Positions 1-5,679 of a stretch of DNA of 6,934 nucleotides are shown here, one piece after another (position 1 is the first letter of the stretch; each line of letters begins with the position of its first letter). Position numbers and translations under genes: made by a program. Below the pieces are notes generated by a model. The model was given only the letters and a program-made list of their open reading frames with translations, was not told where the DNA came from and searched no databases. Origin of the DNA: Victivallales bacterium (GTDB lineage: Bacteria; Verrucomicrobiota; Lentisphaeria; Victivallales; JAADHT01); NCBI GenBank assembly GCA_016930955.1, contig JAFGFR010000016.1:1-6934 (forward strand), in the 5' to 3' direction.

Positions 1-489
1 AGATATGCAGCATTGCGCTATTTCAACGCCGCCGGCGCAACTGGCAAGTTCGGCGAGGATCATTGCCCCGAGACGCATCTCATACCAATCATTCTGCAGG
101 TGGCTCTGGGCAAAAGGGAAAAAATCCAGGTCTTCGGCGACGACTACCCGACTCCCGACGGCACATGCATCCGCGACTACATACATATCAGCGACCTTGC
201 GCAGGCGCACATGCTTGCTATGGATGCGCCGGAGAGCGGGCACTATAACCTGGGTACAGGCAACGGAATGAGCGTCATGGAGATTGTCGGGACCGCAAGG
301 GAGGTGACAGGCCATCCGATACCTGTCGAGATATCCCCGAGGCGCCCGGGCGACCCTCCTCGCCTGATCGGGGACTCCACTCTGGCAAAAAAAGCCCTCG
401 GCTGGCACCCGGAGCACGAAAACGCAAGAGATGTCGTCTCTTCCGCATGGGAATGGGCAAAAAAACACCCCGAGGGATACGAAAAATAG
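1..489 (+). CDS. galE: UDP-glucose 4-epimerase, C-terminal part (5' end outside window)
   Basis: GalE interconverts UDP-glucose and UDP-galactose with bound NAD in the cytoplasm (Leloir pathway, supply of galactose for surface polysaccharides). The frame is open from base 1, so the Rossmann NAD-binding half lies upstream. The visible 162 residues are the substrate-binding half. LRYFNAAGA is at visible residues 5-13, with the Asn that contacts UDP in the family. GEDHCPETHLIP follows, then the hallmark TPDGTCIRDYIHISDLAQAH, then YNLGTGNGMSVMEI. RRPGDPPRLIGD near the end carries the conserved Arg-x-Gly-Asp region. The tail WAKKHPEGYEK resembles the E. coli tail (WQSRHPQGYPD), so the C-terminus is intact. 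TAG stop at 487-489. A HIT gene follows after 22 nt on the same strand. Another extended-SDR sugar-nucleotide epimerase is possible, but the motifs favour GalE strongly. Confidence 0.95.
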   Translation, partial: RYAALRYFNAAGATGKFGEDHCPETHLIPIILQVALGKREKIQVFGDDYPTPDGTCIRDYIHISDLAQAHMLAMDAPESGHYNLGTGNGMSVMEIVGTAREVTGHPIPVEISPRRPGDPPRLIGDSTLAKKALGWHPEHENARDVVSSAWEWAKKHPEGYEK

Positions 490-511
490 CTTGCCATCAA
501 GGAGTATCAGA

Positions 512-931
512 ATGAAGGATTGCATTTTTTGCAAGATAGTCGCCGGCGACCTGCCCTCAACAAAGCTCTACGAGGACGACATGGTGCTCGCATTTATGGA
601 TATCGCGCCGATAAACCCCGGGCATGTGCTTGTCATCCCCAAGGAGCATCACACGGGTTCATCGACCATCCCTGAGGAAGTCGCTGGAAGGATGTTTCAT
701 GTCGGGGCGCGGCTCGGGGTGGCGCTCAAGCGTGCTCTTGATGTAGGTGGTTTCAACCTGCATCTCGCCGACGGGAAATGCGCCGGGCAGGTGGTTATGC
801 ACGCCCATCTGCATGTCATCCCGCGCGACATCGAGGACGGTTTCCACTGGAACTGGCGTCAGCAGCAATATGAAAGCGATGAGGCACGAGACGATATCGC
901 CTCGAAGATCATCGAGAAGCTGAAGTTCTGA
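512..931 (+). CDS. HIT-family (HinT-like) nucleotide-binding hydrolase
   Basis: A 139-residue protein of the histidine triad superfamily, the usual size for HinT-type enzymes that hydrolyse purine nucleoside phosphoramidates and related adenylated compounds in the cytoplasm. The triad is visible as HAHLHV with His97, His99 and His101, preceded by the AGQ segment (residues 91-93) and followed by IPR. An N-terminal CIFC pair (Cys4, Cys7) with His46 or His47 suggests the structural zinc site found in many bacterial members. The start at 512 is chosen because AAGGAG (499-504) lies 7 nt upstream and MKDCIFCKI is the normal family N-terminus; longer readings would run into galE. The stop codon overlaps the next start in TGATG, so translation is probably coupled. 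The physiological substrate cannot be read from sequence. Confidence 0.95.
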   Translation: MKDCIFCKIVAGDLPSTKLYEDDMVLAFMDIAPINPGHVLVIPKEHHTGSSTIPEEVAGRMFHVGARLGVALKRALDVGGFNLHLADGKCAGQVVMHAHLHVIPRDIEDGFHWNWRQQQYESDEARDDIASKIIEKLKF

Positions 932-1191
932 TGCTGGAATTCCTCAGGCGGATTTTCTCGACTGCTGACTTTGTTGTCCGTGTGCTTGACGGCGCCCCGG
1001 AAGTTTGCCGTGGGAAAGTCGCCTCAGGGTTCCTGCGGGACTGCAGGGAGATCTGCCGCAGGGAAAAGATCGTGTCGGGCACGATTTATGGTGTCCGACA
1101 AGGTGACGGACACATCTCGCTGTCGTTCTCGGGCAACATCCCCGAAGGATGCCGCCAGATGCTGCTGAACGCATGGAACTTACATGTCTGA
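931..1191 (+). CDS. Small DUF3634-like protein of unknown function
   Basis: An 86-residue protein. The hydrophobic-basic start (MLEFLRRIF) is too short and charged for a clear membrane anchor. After it comes a compact domain: VVRVLDGAPEVCRGKV, FLRDCREICRRE (about 34-45), GTIYGVRQGDG, then SLSFSGNIPEGCRQML ending in NAWN. From memory this order (VxxG.....G..P..FLxDCxEIxxx...GxIxGxR......L.FSxxIPexxxQ.LxNxW) matches the DUF3634 family, which has no known biochemical function. The match was not tested by a profile search. The start overlaps the HIT stop (TGATG), implying translational coupling, and dxs begins 9 nt downstream, so it belongs to the same unit. It has four Cys (26, 38, 42, 74), with Cys38 and Cys42 in a Cys-x3-Cys spacing; any metal or redox role would be speculation. 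Confidence 0.8.
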   Translation: MLEFLRRIFSTADFVVRVLDGAPEVCRGKVASGFLRDCREICRREKIVSGTIYGVRQGDGHISLSFSGNIPEGCRQMLLNAWNLHV

Positions 1192-1200
1192 TACTGACTC

Positions 1201-3102
1201 ATGGATGTAGAGATGGAAGAAAGAAAAGATTCGGTAAAGTCTGTGCTTGAGAAGGTGGCATCACCCGCCGACTTGAAAGGCTTGTCGCCTAAAGACAGGC
1301 TCGCGCTCGCAGACGAGATCAGGAACGTCTTGATGCAGGTAATATCCGCAAACGGTGGACATCTGGCGCCGAACATGGGCGTGGTGGAGCTGACAATCGC
1401 CCTTCACACTGTTTTTGATGCTCTTAGGGACAAGTTGATTTGGGATGTTGGGCACCAGGCTTATGTCCACAAGCTTCTGACGGGAAGGCGTGAGTTTTTC
1501 AAGACCCTGCGCCAGGACAACGGGTGCCTTGGATTTCCTTCCAGGGACGAGTCCGAGTACGATGTTTTCGGAGCAGGGCATGCAGGTACCGCGATTTCCG
1601 CAGCGCTCGGCTTTGCCGCCGAAAGGGACTCGCGCGACGGGAATGAGAAAATCGTGGCAGTTGTCGGCGACGGATCCCTTAACTGCGGTATATCGCTCGA
1701 GGGTCTCAACAATGTCGCCGAGGTCACTGACGACATGATCATCGTCCTGAACGACAACAAAATGTCAATATCCCCGAATGTCGGCTCGATGGCTCGATAC
1801 CTCAATCGTATCATCTCCACCAGAGGTTACAACAGATTCAAGGCCTCCATCCGCAAAATCGTCAGGATGATCCCCATGGTGGGCGACGAAATCACACACA
1901 AGATATCAAGGCTCGAGGAGGCAGCCAAGAGCATGTTCGTGCATGGGGTGATCTTCGAGGAGCTGGGCATCCGCTACATCGGTCCGGTCAACGGGCACGA
2001 CATGGAGGAGATGATAAGGACGTTCGAGGTGATATCGGAGTTCCCCCGCCCCGTGGTAGTGCACGTCGTGACCGAGAAGGGCAGGGGGTACGGCCACGCC
2101 GAGGCCGCACCCGAGAAGTTCCATGGATTGTCAAGCTTCGATCTTTCAACCGGGGATTGCAACTCCAAACCTTCTGTGCCGACTTTCTCCGAGGCTTTCG
2201 GTATCTCACTATGTGCCTTGGCGGAAAAACACGGAGATGTCGTAGGAATCACAGCGGCTATGTGTGCCGGGACTGGCATGGCAGCATTCGCGGAAAAATT
2301 CCCACGGCGGTTCTATGACGTGGGAATCGCCGAGGGGCATGCGGTGGTCTTCGCCGCAGGTCTCGCCGCCGCCGGCAAGAGACCTGTCGTCGCAATCTAC
2401 AGCACTTTTCTCCAGAGAGCACTCGACTGCGTGATGCACGACATCTGCCTGCAGGATCTTCCGGTGATAATATGCACCGACAGATCCGGAATCGTGGACG
2501 ACGGACCTACACATCACGGCATTCACGACCTCGCCTTCCTCAAAGACCTCCCGAACATAGCGATCCTTTCACCGAAGGACGGGTGCGAACTCCGCGACAT
2601 GCTTTTCGCATCATACTCACGAGCGAGACCGGTAGTCATCAGATATCCCAGAGCATTGGCAGGAAGTGAAAAACGAGATGCCGAGAAACTGCACTGGGGA
2701 ACAGCCGAGGTGATCCAAAATGGCCACGATCTTGCACTATGGGCCGTCGGAGCAGAAGTGGCCACAGCAAAAGATATCTTGAAAAAACTCGCAAAAAATA
2801 AAATCCGAGGCACTCTTGTCAACACTCGGTTCATCAAACCTTTCGACTCCCGGCTGCTCCTCGAACACGCCTCCAAAATGCCGCTGGCAACAATCGAGGA
2901 CTGCCAGACATCTGGCGGCGTAGCCGCCATCGTGGACTCGCTTCTCGTAAACCAAAAACATCACGGGGTGAAACATTACGGTTGGCCCGACTCAATTGTC
3001 CCGCATGGCACGATATGCGGCATACGTGAGAAGTTCGGCCTGGATGCCGAATCCATGGCCAAGGACATCGAGGCTTGGATTAAGGCCGTCAAGAAGAAAT
3101 GA
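1201..3102 (+). CDS. dxs: 1-deoxy-D-xylulose-5-phosphate synthase (TPP-dependent)
   Basis: Dxs condenses pyruvate and glyceraldehyde 3-phosphate to DXP with loss of CO2, the first and usually flux-limiting step of the MEP pathway (also feeding thiamine and pyridoxal synthesis). At 633 residues it is full length. Active-site elements in order: GGHLAPNMG (His54), WDVGHQAY (His85), GAGHAGT (His127), TPP/Mg motif GDG at 156-158 with NDN at 184-186, GPVNGHD, IAEGH with catalytic Glu378, STFLQR (Arg406), DRSG (Arg428), GPTHHG and RYPR (481-484). A transketolase C-terminal domain follows from about residue 505. Oddities: the normally AEQH or AEEH motif reads AEGH (Gly379), and the loop before PTHHG is about one residue shorter than usual (IVDDGPTHHG). 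There is no clear Shine-Dalgarno sequence at 1201. ATG 1213 or GTG 1243 are alternative starts; the latter gives VLEKVASPADL, closer to the family's usual N-terminus. Confidence 0.97.
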   Translation: MDVEMEERKDSVKSVLEKVASPADLKGLSPKDRLALADEIRNVLMQVISANGGHLAPNMGVVELTIALHTVFDALRDKLIWDVGHQAYVHKLLTGRREFFKTLRQDNGCLGFPSRDESEYDVFGAGHAGTAISAALGFAAERDSRDGNEKIVAVVGDGSLNCGISLEGLNNVAEVTDDMIIVLNDNKMSISPNVGSMARYLNRIISTRGYNRFKASIRKIVRMIPMVGDEITHKISRLEEAAKSMFVHGVIFEELGIRYIGPVNGHDMEEMIRTFEVISEFPRPVVVHVVTEKGRGYGHAEAAPEKFHGLSSFDLSTGDCNSKPSVPTFSEAFGISLCALAEKHGDVVGITAAMCAGTGMAAFAEKFPRRFYDVGIAEGHAVVFAAGLAAAGKRPVVAIYSTFLQRALDCVMHDICLQDLPVIICTDRSGIVDDGPTHHGIHDLAFLKDLPNIAILSPKDGCELRDMLFASYSRARPVVIRYPRALAGSEKRDAEKLHWGTAEVIQNGHDLALWAVGAEVATAKDILKKLAKNKIRGTLVNTRFIKPFDSRLLLEHASKMPLATIEDCQTSGGVAAIVDSLLVNQKHHGVKHYGWPDSIVPHGTICGIREKFGLDAESMAKDIEAWIKAVKKK

Positions 3103-3112
3103 ACTCAGCGCA

Positions 3113-3141
3113 TTGGATTATCTGCTGTTTCGAGCTATATT
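3113..3141 (+). promoter_or_regulatory. Candidate sigma70-type promoter after dxs
   Basis: TTGGAT (3113-3118), a 17-nt spacer and TATATT (3136-3141) resemble -35 and -10 boxes. The expected transcription start, near 3148, coincides with the first base of the hairpin element at 3148-3201. It would drive the small exported protein at 3236 and perhaps the downstream kinase independently of the dxs unit. Seen by eye only; sigma-factor preferences of this organism are unknown. Confidence 0.45.
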
Positions 3142-3147
3142 GGAGCG

Positions 3148-3201
3148 GAGCCAATTTCAAAACCCCGCGTGGGTCACTACGGGGAATTTCGAGATTGACT
3201 C
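3148..3201 (+). repeat. Hairpin repeat copy A (5' leader of the small charged protein)
   Basis: Left arm GAGCCAATTTCAAAA (3148-3162) followed by CCCCG (3163-3167). These pair with CGGGG (3180-3184) and right arm TTTCGAGATTGACTC (3187-3201). By my count the stem has 17 Watson-Crick pairs, one G-U, two mismatches and a two-base AA bulge, closed by a 12-nt loop (3168-3179). The left side is 17/21 identical to copy C at 5680-5700. In the loop, CGTGG..CA...CGG is shared with copy B. The element ends 20 nt before the Shine-Dalgarno sequence at 3222. It lacks a T-run directly after it, so a simple terminator for dxs is less likely than a leader or repeat element. Confidence 0.75.
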
Positions 3202-3235
3202 ATTAACAAACATCCTCACATAAGGAGGGATTGAC

Positions 3236-3571
3236 ATGATGAGGACACGGATCCTGTTGGGTATCGCTCTTTTTACGACAACGATGCTGTGCGGATTTGC
3301 GAATTTCGCAGAAAGCAAGGCAGAGATCATAGAGGGGCAGATCAAAAGCCGCGAGGAATTCAGAAAGCACAATGAGGAAGTCAGGGAAAAGGTGATGCAT
3401 GAGGAGGAAGCCGCCAAGCGTCTCGAACGGGCCAGGGACAAGGGCAAGGGCACCAAGTCACGTGAGGAGGCAGAGGAGAGAATGAGGCAGATTGGAGACA
3501 AAGCGCATCTGAGACTCGAGGAGATTAGGCGCAAGCATGACGAAAGACGCAAAAGTGTGTTCGACCAGTAG
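3236..3571 (+). CDS. Small, probably exported, highly charged helical protein
   Basis: A 111-residue protein that I cannot assign to a named family. The N-terminus looks like a Sec signal peptide: basic MMRTR, then a hydrophobic stretch LLGIALFTTTMLCGFA, with plausible cleavage after Ala25 or Ala29. Cys19 lies in TMLC, a poor lipobox, so lipoprotein modification is unlikely. The rest is almost all Glu, Arg, Lys and Ala in alternating acidic and basic blocks (about 30-109), predicted to be one long helix, either coiled coil or single charged helix. KSREE recurs at residues 37-41 and 74-78, hinting at an internal duplication with a 37-residue period. An excellent Shine-Dalgarno sequence AAGGAGGG (3222-3229) fits the ATG at 3236; a second ATG at 3239 is the alternative. 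Hairpin copy A precedes the gene, and copy B begins on the last base of its TAG stop. A periplasmic or cell-envelope role is inference only. Confidence 0.8.
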   Translation: MMRTRILLGIALFTTTMLCGFANFAESKAEIIEGQIKSREEFRKHNEEVREKVMHEEEAAKRLERARDKGKGTKSREEAEERMRQIGDKAHLRLEEIRRKHDERRKSVFDQ

Positions 3572-3628
3572 GATCAATTTCAGGACTACCCGTGGCCATG
3601 CGGCAAAGGTAAGTTCTGCAATTGGCTC
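3571..3628 (+). repeat. Hairpin repeat copy B (between small protein and lipid kinase)
   Basis: Left arm GGATCAATTTCAGGA (3571-3585) plus CTACC pairs with GGT-A-AG (3608-3613) and right arm TTCTGCAATTGGCTC (3614-3628). I count 15 Watson-Crick and 3 G-U pairs, 2 mismatches and one bulged A. The right arm is 13/15 identical to the consensus TTTTGAAATTGGCTC. Compared with the consensus, position 3583/3616 changed from A-T to G-C on both sides, a compensatory change. Loop sequence CGGCAAAGGT (3601-3610) matches CGGCAACAGGT in copy C. The first base overlaps the upstream stop codon. A T-rich stretch (3634-3642) follows after a few bases, so this copy might also attenuate or terminate transcription before the kinase. 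Confidence 0.72.
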
Positions 3629-3672
3629 ATCGCTTTGTTTTTCCCCTTTGGAATTTAAGCGAAGTTTCAAGC

Positions 3673-4647
3673 ATGAAGGTATTCTGTGTTTTAAATCCGC
3701 TTTCGGGTTCGGGTGCTTGCCTTGAGGCGCTGCCTGTTGTCGAACGGGTGCTGAATGGGGAGGGGGTTGATTTCGAGGTGTTGGAGGCCGAGGGGGACAT
3801 AAGCGATTTTGTCATGAGGCATCTAGGGAGGGCAGCGGGGGAGGGGGGGCTTTCAGATTCGGTTGTTGCCGGCTTCGGCGGCGACGGGACGCAGGACGCG
3901 ATAATAAACGGCATGATGCGTTATGCCGAGTCGTCCGGGTGTGCGGGGCTGCCTTCCTATTCGATAATTCCCTTGGGGACGGGTAACAACATCGCGAAAT
4001 CCTTCGGATGGGAATTATGTTCGGATGCGGCCCGCAGTGTCGAGTCCGGACTGCTCCGTGCTGTGCATGGCAAGACTCGTAAAGTTGACCTGGGGAAGGT
4101 TCGTGGGCGATGGTTTCTGGATGCATTCTCCGTCGGAATCGACGCGTATGTCCTCGCTGCCAGGAACAATGACGTGCCTGCCTTTTCCAGAAAACCCTTC
4201 CTTAGGCAGCTGAAAGGCTATCCCTTGTATTTCCTGCATGGGCTCAAGGGCTTGTTCAGCTGTCCCGTTGTAGAGGCGAAGATATCCGTGGACTCCAAGT
4301 CGTGGTACGAGGGGCCGCTGTTCAATTTCGTTGTCAACAACACCCCGATATACGCAGGCGAGCTGGAGTTTGACAGCACATGCCTTGCCGACGACGGACT
4401 GCTTGATGCAGTGATCTTCCCCGGGCGTATGGCTTACATGCGTGGCTACGCCTTCTCCGGGCGCAATACACCACGCTGCATTCATAGTCTTGGCGGATTG
4501 GGGAAGTCTATGATCCACACAAGAGGTCGGCTTTTCGAGGTTGCCCTCGGCAAGCCTTTACTATCTCAGGTCTCCGGCGAGGTCCTGGGCACAGGCAGTG
4601 CCTTCCGTGTCGAGACATCGCAAGCTGTTCTCCCGGTGAAATTTTGA
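3673..4647 (+). CDS. Diacylglycerol kinase / YegS-type lipid kinase
   Basis: A 324-residue protein of the DAGK catalytic-domain superfamily, which phosphorylates lipid alcohols (diacylglycerol, sphingoid bases or phosphatidylglycerol) with ATP at the inner face of the membrane. Motifs in order: NPLSGSG (8-14), nucleotide-binding FGGDGTQDAIING (68-80), PLGTGNNIAKSFGW (100-113), FSVGIDAYV (152-160), and CLADDGLLDAV (237-247) in the C-terminal beta-sandwich. Length is normal for YegS and DgkB enzymes. Two substitutions stand out: GTGND reads GTGNN (Asn106), and the late [V/L]DGE motif reads VSGE (Ser301). In DgkB-type kinases acidic residues of that late motif are thought catalytic, so activity or substrate may differ. 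The ATG at 3673 is preferred because MKVFCVLNPLSG is the usual N-terminus; a TTG at 3622 would start inside hairpin copy B. The Shine-Dalgarno sequence is weak. The stop overlaps a solo repeat arm, and the gene converges on the AraC gene 14 nt away. Confidence 0.9.
   Translation: MKVFCVLNPLSGSGACLEALPVVERVLNGEGVDFEVLEAEGDISDFVMRHLGRAAGEGGLSDSVVAGFGGDGTQDAIINGMMRYAESSGCAGLPSYSIIPLGTGNNIAKSFGWELCSDAARSVESGLLRAVHGKTRKVDLGKVRGRWFLDAFSVGIDAYVLAARNNDVPAFSRKPFLRQLKGYPLYFLHGLKGLFSCPVVEAKISVDSKSWYEGPLFNFVVNNTPIYAGELEFDSTCLADDGLLDAVIFPGRMAYMRGYAFSGRNTPRCIHSLGGLGKSMIHTRGRLFEVALGKPLLSQVSGEVLGTGSAFRVETSQAVLPVKF
3826..3849 (+). other. G-quadruplex-forming motif inside the lipid kinase gene
   Basis: Four G-runs with very short spacers lie on the coding strand: GGG (3826), A, GGG (3830), CAGC, GGGGG (3837), A, GGGGGGG (3843-3849). 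This satisfies the usual G3+N1-7 four-run rule. Further G-runs sit just upstream (3757-3766, 3792-3796). The seven-G tract is also a plausible slippage site. Function is unknown; it may simply reflect Gly and Glu codons (AAGEGG) in a poorly conserved loop. Confidence 0.6.
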
Positions 4648-4656
4648 AATTGGCTC
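4642..4656 (+). repeat. Solo arm of the hairpin repeat (copy D) over the kinase stop
   Basis: TTTTGAAATTGGCTC is exactly the right-arm consensus and the exact reverse complement of the left arm of copy A. It overlaps the kinase TGA stop (4645-4647) and fills most of the 14-nt gap to the convergent AraC gene. No convincing left arm is visible 35-45 nt upstream within the coding sequence, so this is a half element or a remnant. Confidence 0.6.
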
Positions 4657-4661
4657 GGAGA

Positions 4662-5588
4662 TTAAAGAGTCCGTGAATATCGGTGTTCAATGTATTCGCT
4701 CGGAGTCATTCCCATTGCCCGCCGGAAAACCCGGCTGAAGTATCTCTGGTCGTTGCAGCCTACGGAAAAAGCGATCTCCTTCACCGTCATCCCCGAATGG
4801 AGCAGGAGTTCGCATGATTTCCTGATCCTTATTCCCTGAAGATGCACCAGAGGAGTTGTACCCAGTGTCTTTTTAAAGATCCTTATGAGATGCTGGGGGG
4901 TGATTCTCAATTCGCGGGCGATTTCCGATATGCCCTTCAGGCTGTTGTATTTGTCCTGCATGATGAAGAGCGCCTTCTGGACAAGAAGCGGCAGGGTGTT
5001 GACGGAGCGGATTTTTTCTCCGCATGTCGCTGATACAGTTCTCCTTGTGGCCAGGATCAATATCTGATTCATCCCGTTAGACAGCATCTGTGCGCTGTTC
5101 AATGAAGGCATCGAACGCTCACGGAGGTTCATGCGCATGATGGAAGCGATGTCATCTGCGGAATCCCCCAGATCAAGCACTGTCGGAATATAGAAATCAA
5201 CTTCCTCGGTTTCCGGCAAGATGAAAATAGACTGTTTACTGCCGGGAATCGTGCGATTCTTCACCTCCATGATGTCTGCCTTCAGCTTCTCTTCCGATAT
5301 CTCCGATATCCCGCCCGGAGGACTGAAATGTATCCAGGAGCACCTGAATGGCGCATGGGGGGGCGGTTGGCTTGACAGAATAGTATCCTTCCTTATGAAC
5401 AAAGACTGCCCCTGCCTGACACTTGTTTTTTCCCCGTCGAGATAAAAGATGGCCTCCGATTCCAGGATAAAGACAAACGCATGCTGGGTCATCATAAGTG
5501 GTTTCAGATACCAATCTCCTCCGAGCAGTCCTTCCCCGAGCTGCACTACTGTCGGCTGGCATTCTGATTTTATAAAGAATAATTTCAT
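4662..5588 (-). CDS. AraC/XylS-family transcriptional regulator
   Basis: A 308-residue cytoplasmic DNA-binding regulator. The N-terminal part (about 10-90) looks like a cupin-type sensor domain: AFVFILESEAIFYLDGEKTSVRQGQSL is a short beta-rich segment typical of ligand-sensing AraC proteins, followed by FRCSWIHF. The C-terminal 95 residues form the double helix-turn-helix. HTH1 is around residues 216-240 (LKGISEIARELRITPQHLIRIFKKTLG). HTH2 is around 266-291, with the signature VKEIAFSVGCNDQRYFSRVFRRAMGMTPSEYI. It is divergent from the URO-D family gene at 5752, the classic layout for a local regulator, and convergent with the lipid kinase. No Shine-Dalgarno sequence precedes the ATG at 5588. 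A good promoter lies so close that the mRNA may be nearly leaderless. The ligand is not readable from sequence; sugar-like or methylated compounds would be guesses. Confidence 0.93.
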   Translation of the reverse strand: MKLFFIKSECQPTVVQLGEGLLGGDWYLKPLMMTQHAFVFILESEAIFYLDGEKTSVRQGQSLFIRKDTILSSQPPPHAPFRCSWIHFSPPGGISEISEEKLKADIMEVKNRTIPGSKQSIFILPETEEVDFYIPTVLDLGDSADDIASIMRMNLRERSMPSLNSAQMLSNGMNQILILATRRTVSATCGEKIRSVNTLPLLVQKALFIMQDKYNSLKGISEIARELRITPQHLIRIFKKTLGTTPLVHLQGIRIRKSCELLLHSGMTVKEIAFSVGCNDQRYFSRVFRRAMGMTPSEYIEHRYSRTL

Positions 5589-5599
5589 GTTGAGAGGTT

Positions 5600-5627
5600 A
5601 ATATAGTTTACAATTTGTTAATTTCAA
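5600..5627 (-). promoter_or_regulatory. Candidate promoter for the AraC gene, nearly leaderless
   Basis: On the minus strand TTGAAA (5627-5622), a 16-nt spacer and TATATT (5605-5600) match -35 and -10 boxes at 5 of 6 positions each. Transcription would start near 5593, only about 5 nt before the ATG at 5588. That agrees with the absence of any Shine-Dalgarno sequence there. Confidence 0.5.
5607..5621. promoter_or_regulatory. Dyad in the araC promoter spacer, candidate operator
   Basis: TTTACAATTTGTTAA is an imperfect palindrome centred at 5614: 12 of the 14 non-central bases are symmetric, with core ACAA-T-TTGT. It falls almost exactly between the -35 and -10 boxes of the AraC gene promoter. 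A protein bound here would block that promoter, suggesting autoregulation or control by another dimeric regulator. AT-rich sequence makes chance dyads fairly common. Confidence 0.35.
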
Positions 5628-5642
5628 GTGTGTTGATTATTC

Positions 5643-5670
5643 TTGCAATAGCCATGATATGGGTTATTAT
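5643..5670 (+). promoter_or_regulatory. Candidate promoter for the URO-D family gene
   Basis: TTGCAA (5643-5648), a 16-nt spacer and TATTAT (5665-5670) fit sigma70-type boxes moderately (4/6 and 5/6). The predicted start near 5677 places hairpin copy C (5680-5729) at the very 5' end of the transcript. A small dyad, CCAT-GAT-ATGG (5652-5662), lies in the spacer and could be a regulator contact point. Confidence 0.42.
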
Positions 5671-5679
5671 TTTACAAGA

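Noticed and set aside
431..511. ATG at 431 as the start of the HIT protein
   Set aside because: It would overlap galE by 59 nt; ATG 512 has AAGGAG at ideal spacing and the normal family N-terminus.
3157..3552. Minus-strand open frame of 131 codons opposite the small charged protein
   Set aside because: It is the Ser/Leu-rich antisense image of Glu/Arg codons and runs through hairpin copy A; the plus-strand gene has a strong ribosome site and a signal peptide.
3622..3672. TTG at 3622 as the start of the lipid kinase
   Set aside because: It lies in the right arm of hairpin copy B and adds residues not typical of the family; ATG 3673 gives the usual MKVFCVLNPLSG start.
4652..4672. Terminator hairpin between the convergent kinase and AraC genes (GGCTC with GAGTCC)
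   Set aside because: Five pairs with a bulge and no T-run on either strand; too weak to call.
5620..5627. AATTTCAA in the araC promoter as a further repeat arm
   Set aside because: Only an 8-base match to the arm with no partner arm; likely chance in AT-rich sequence.
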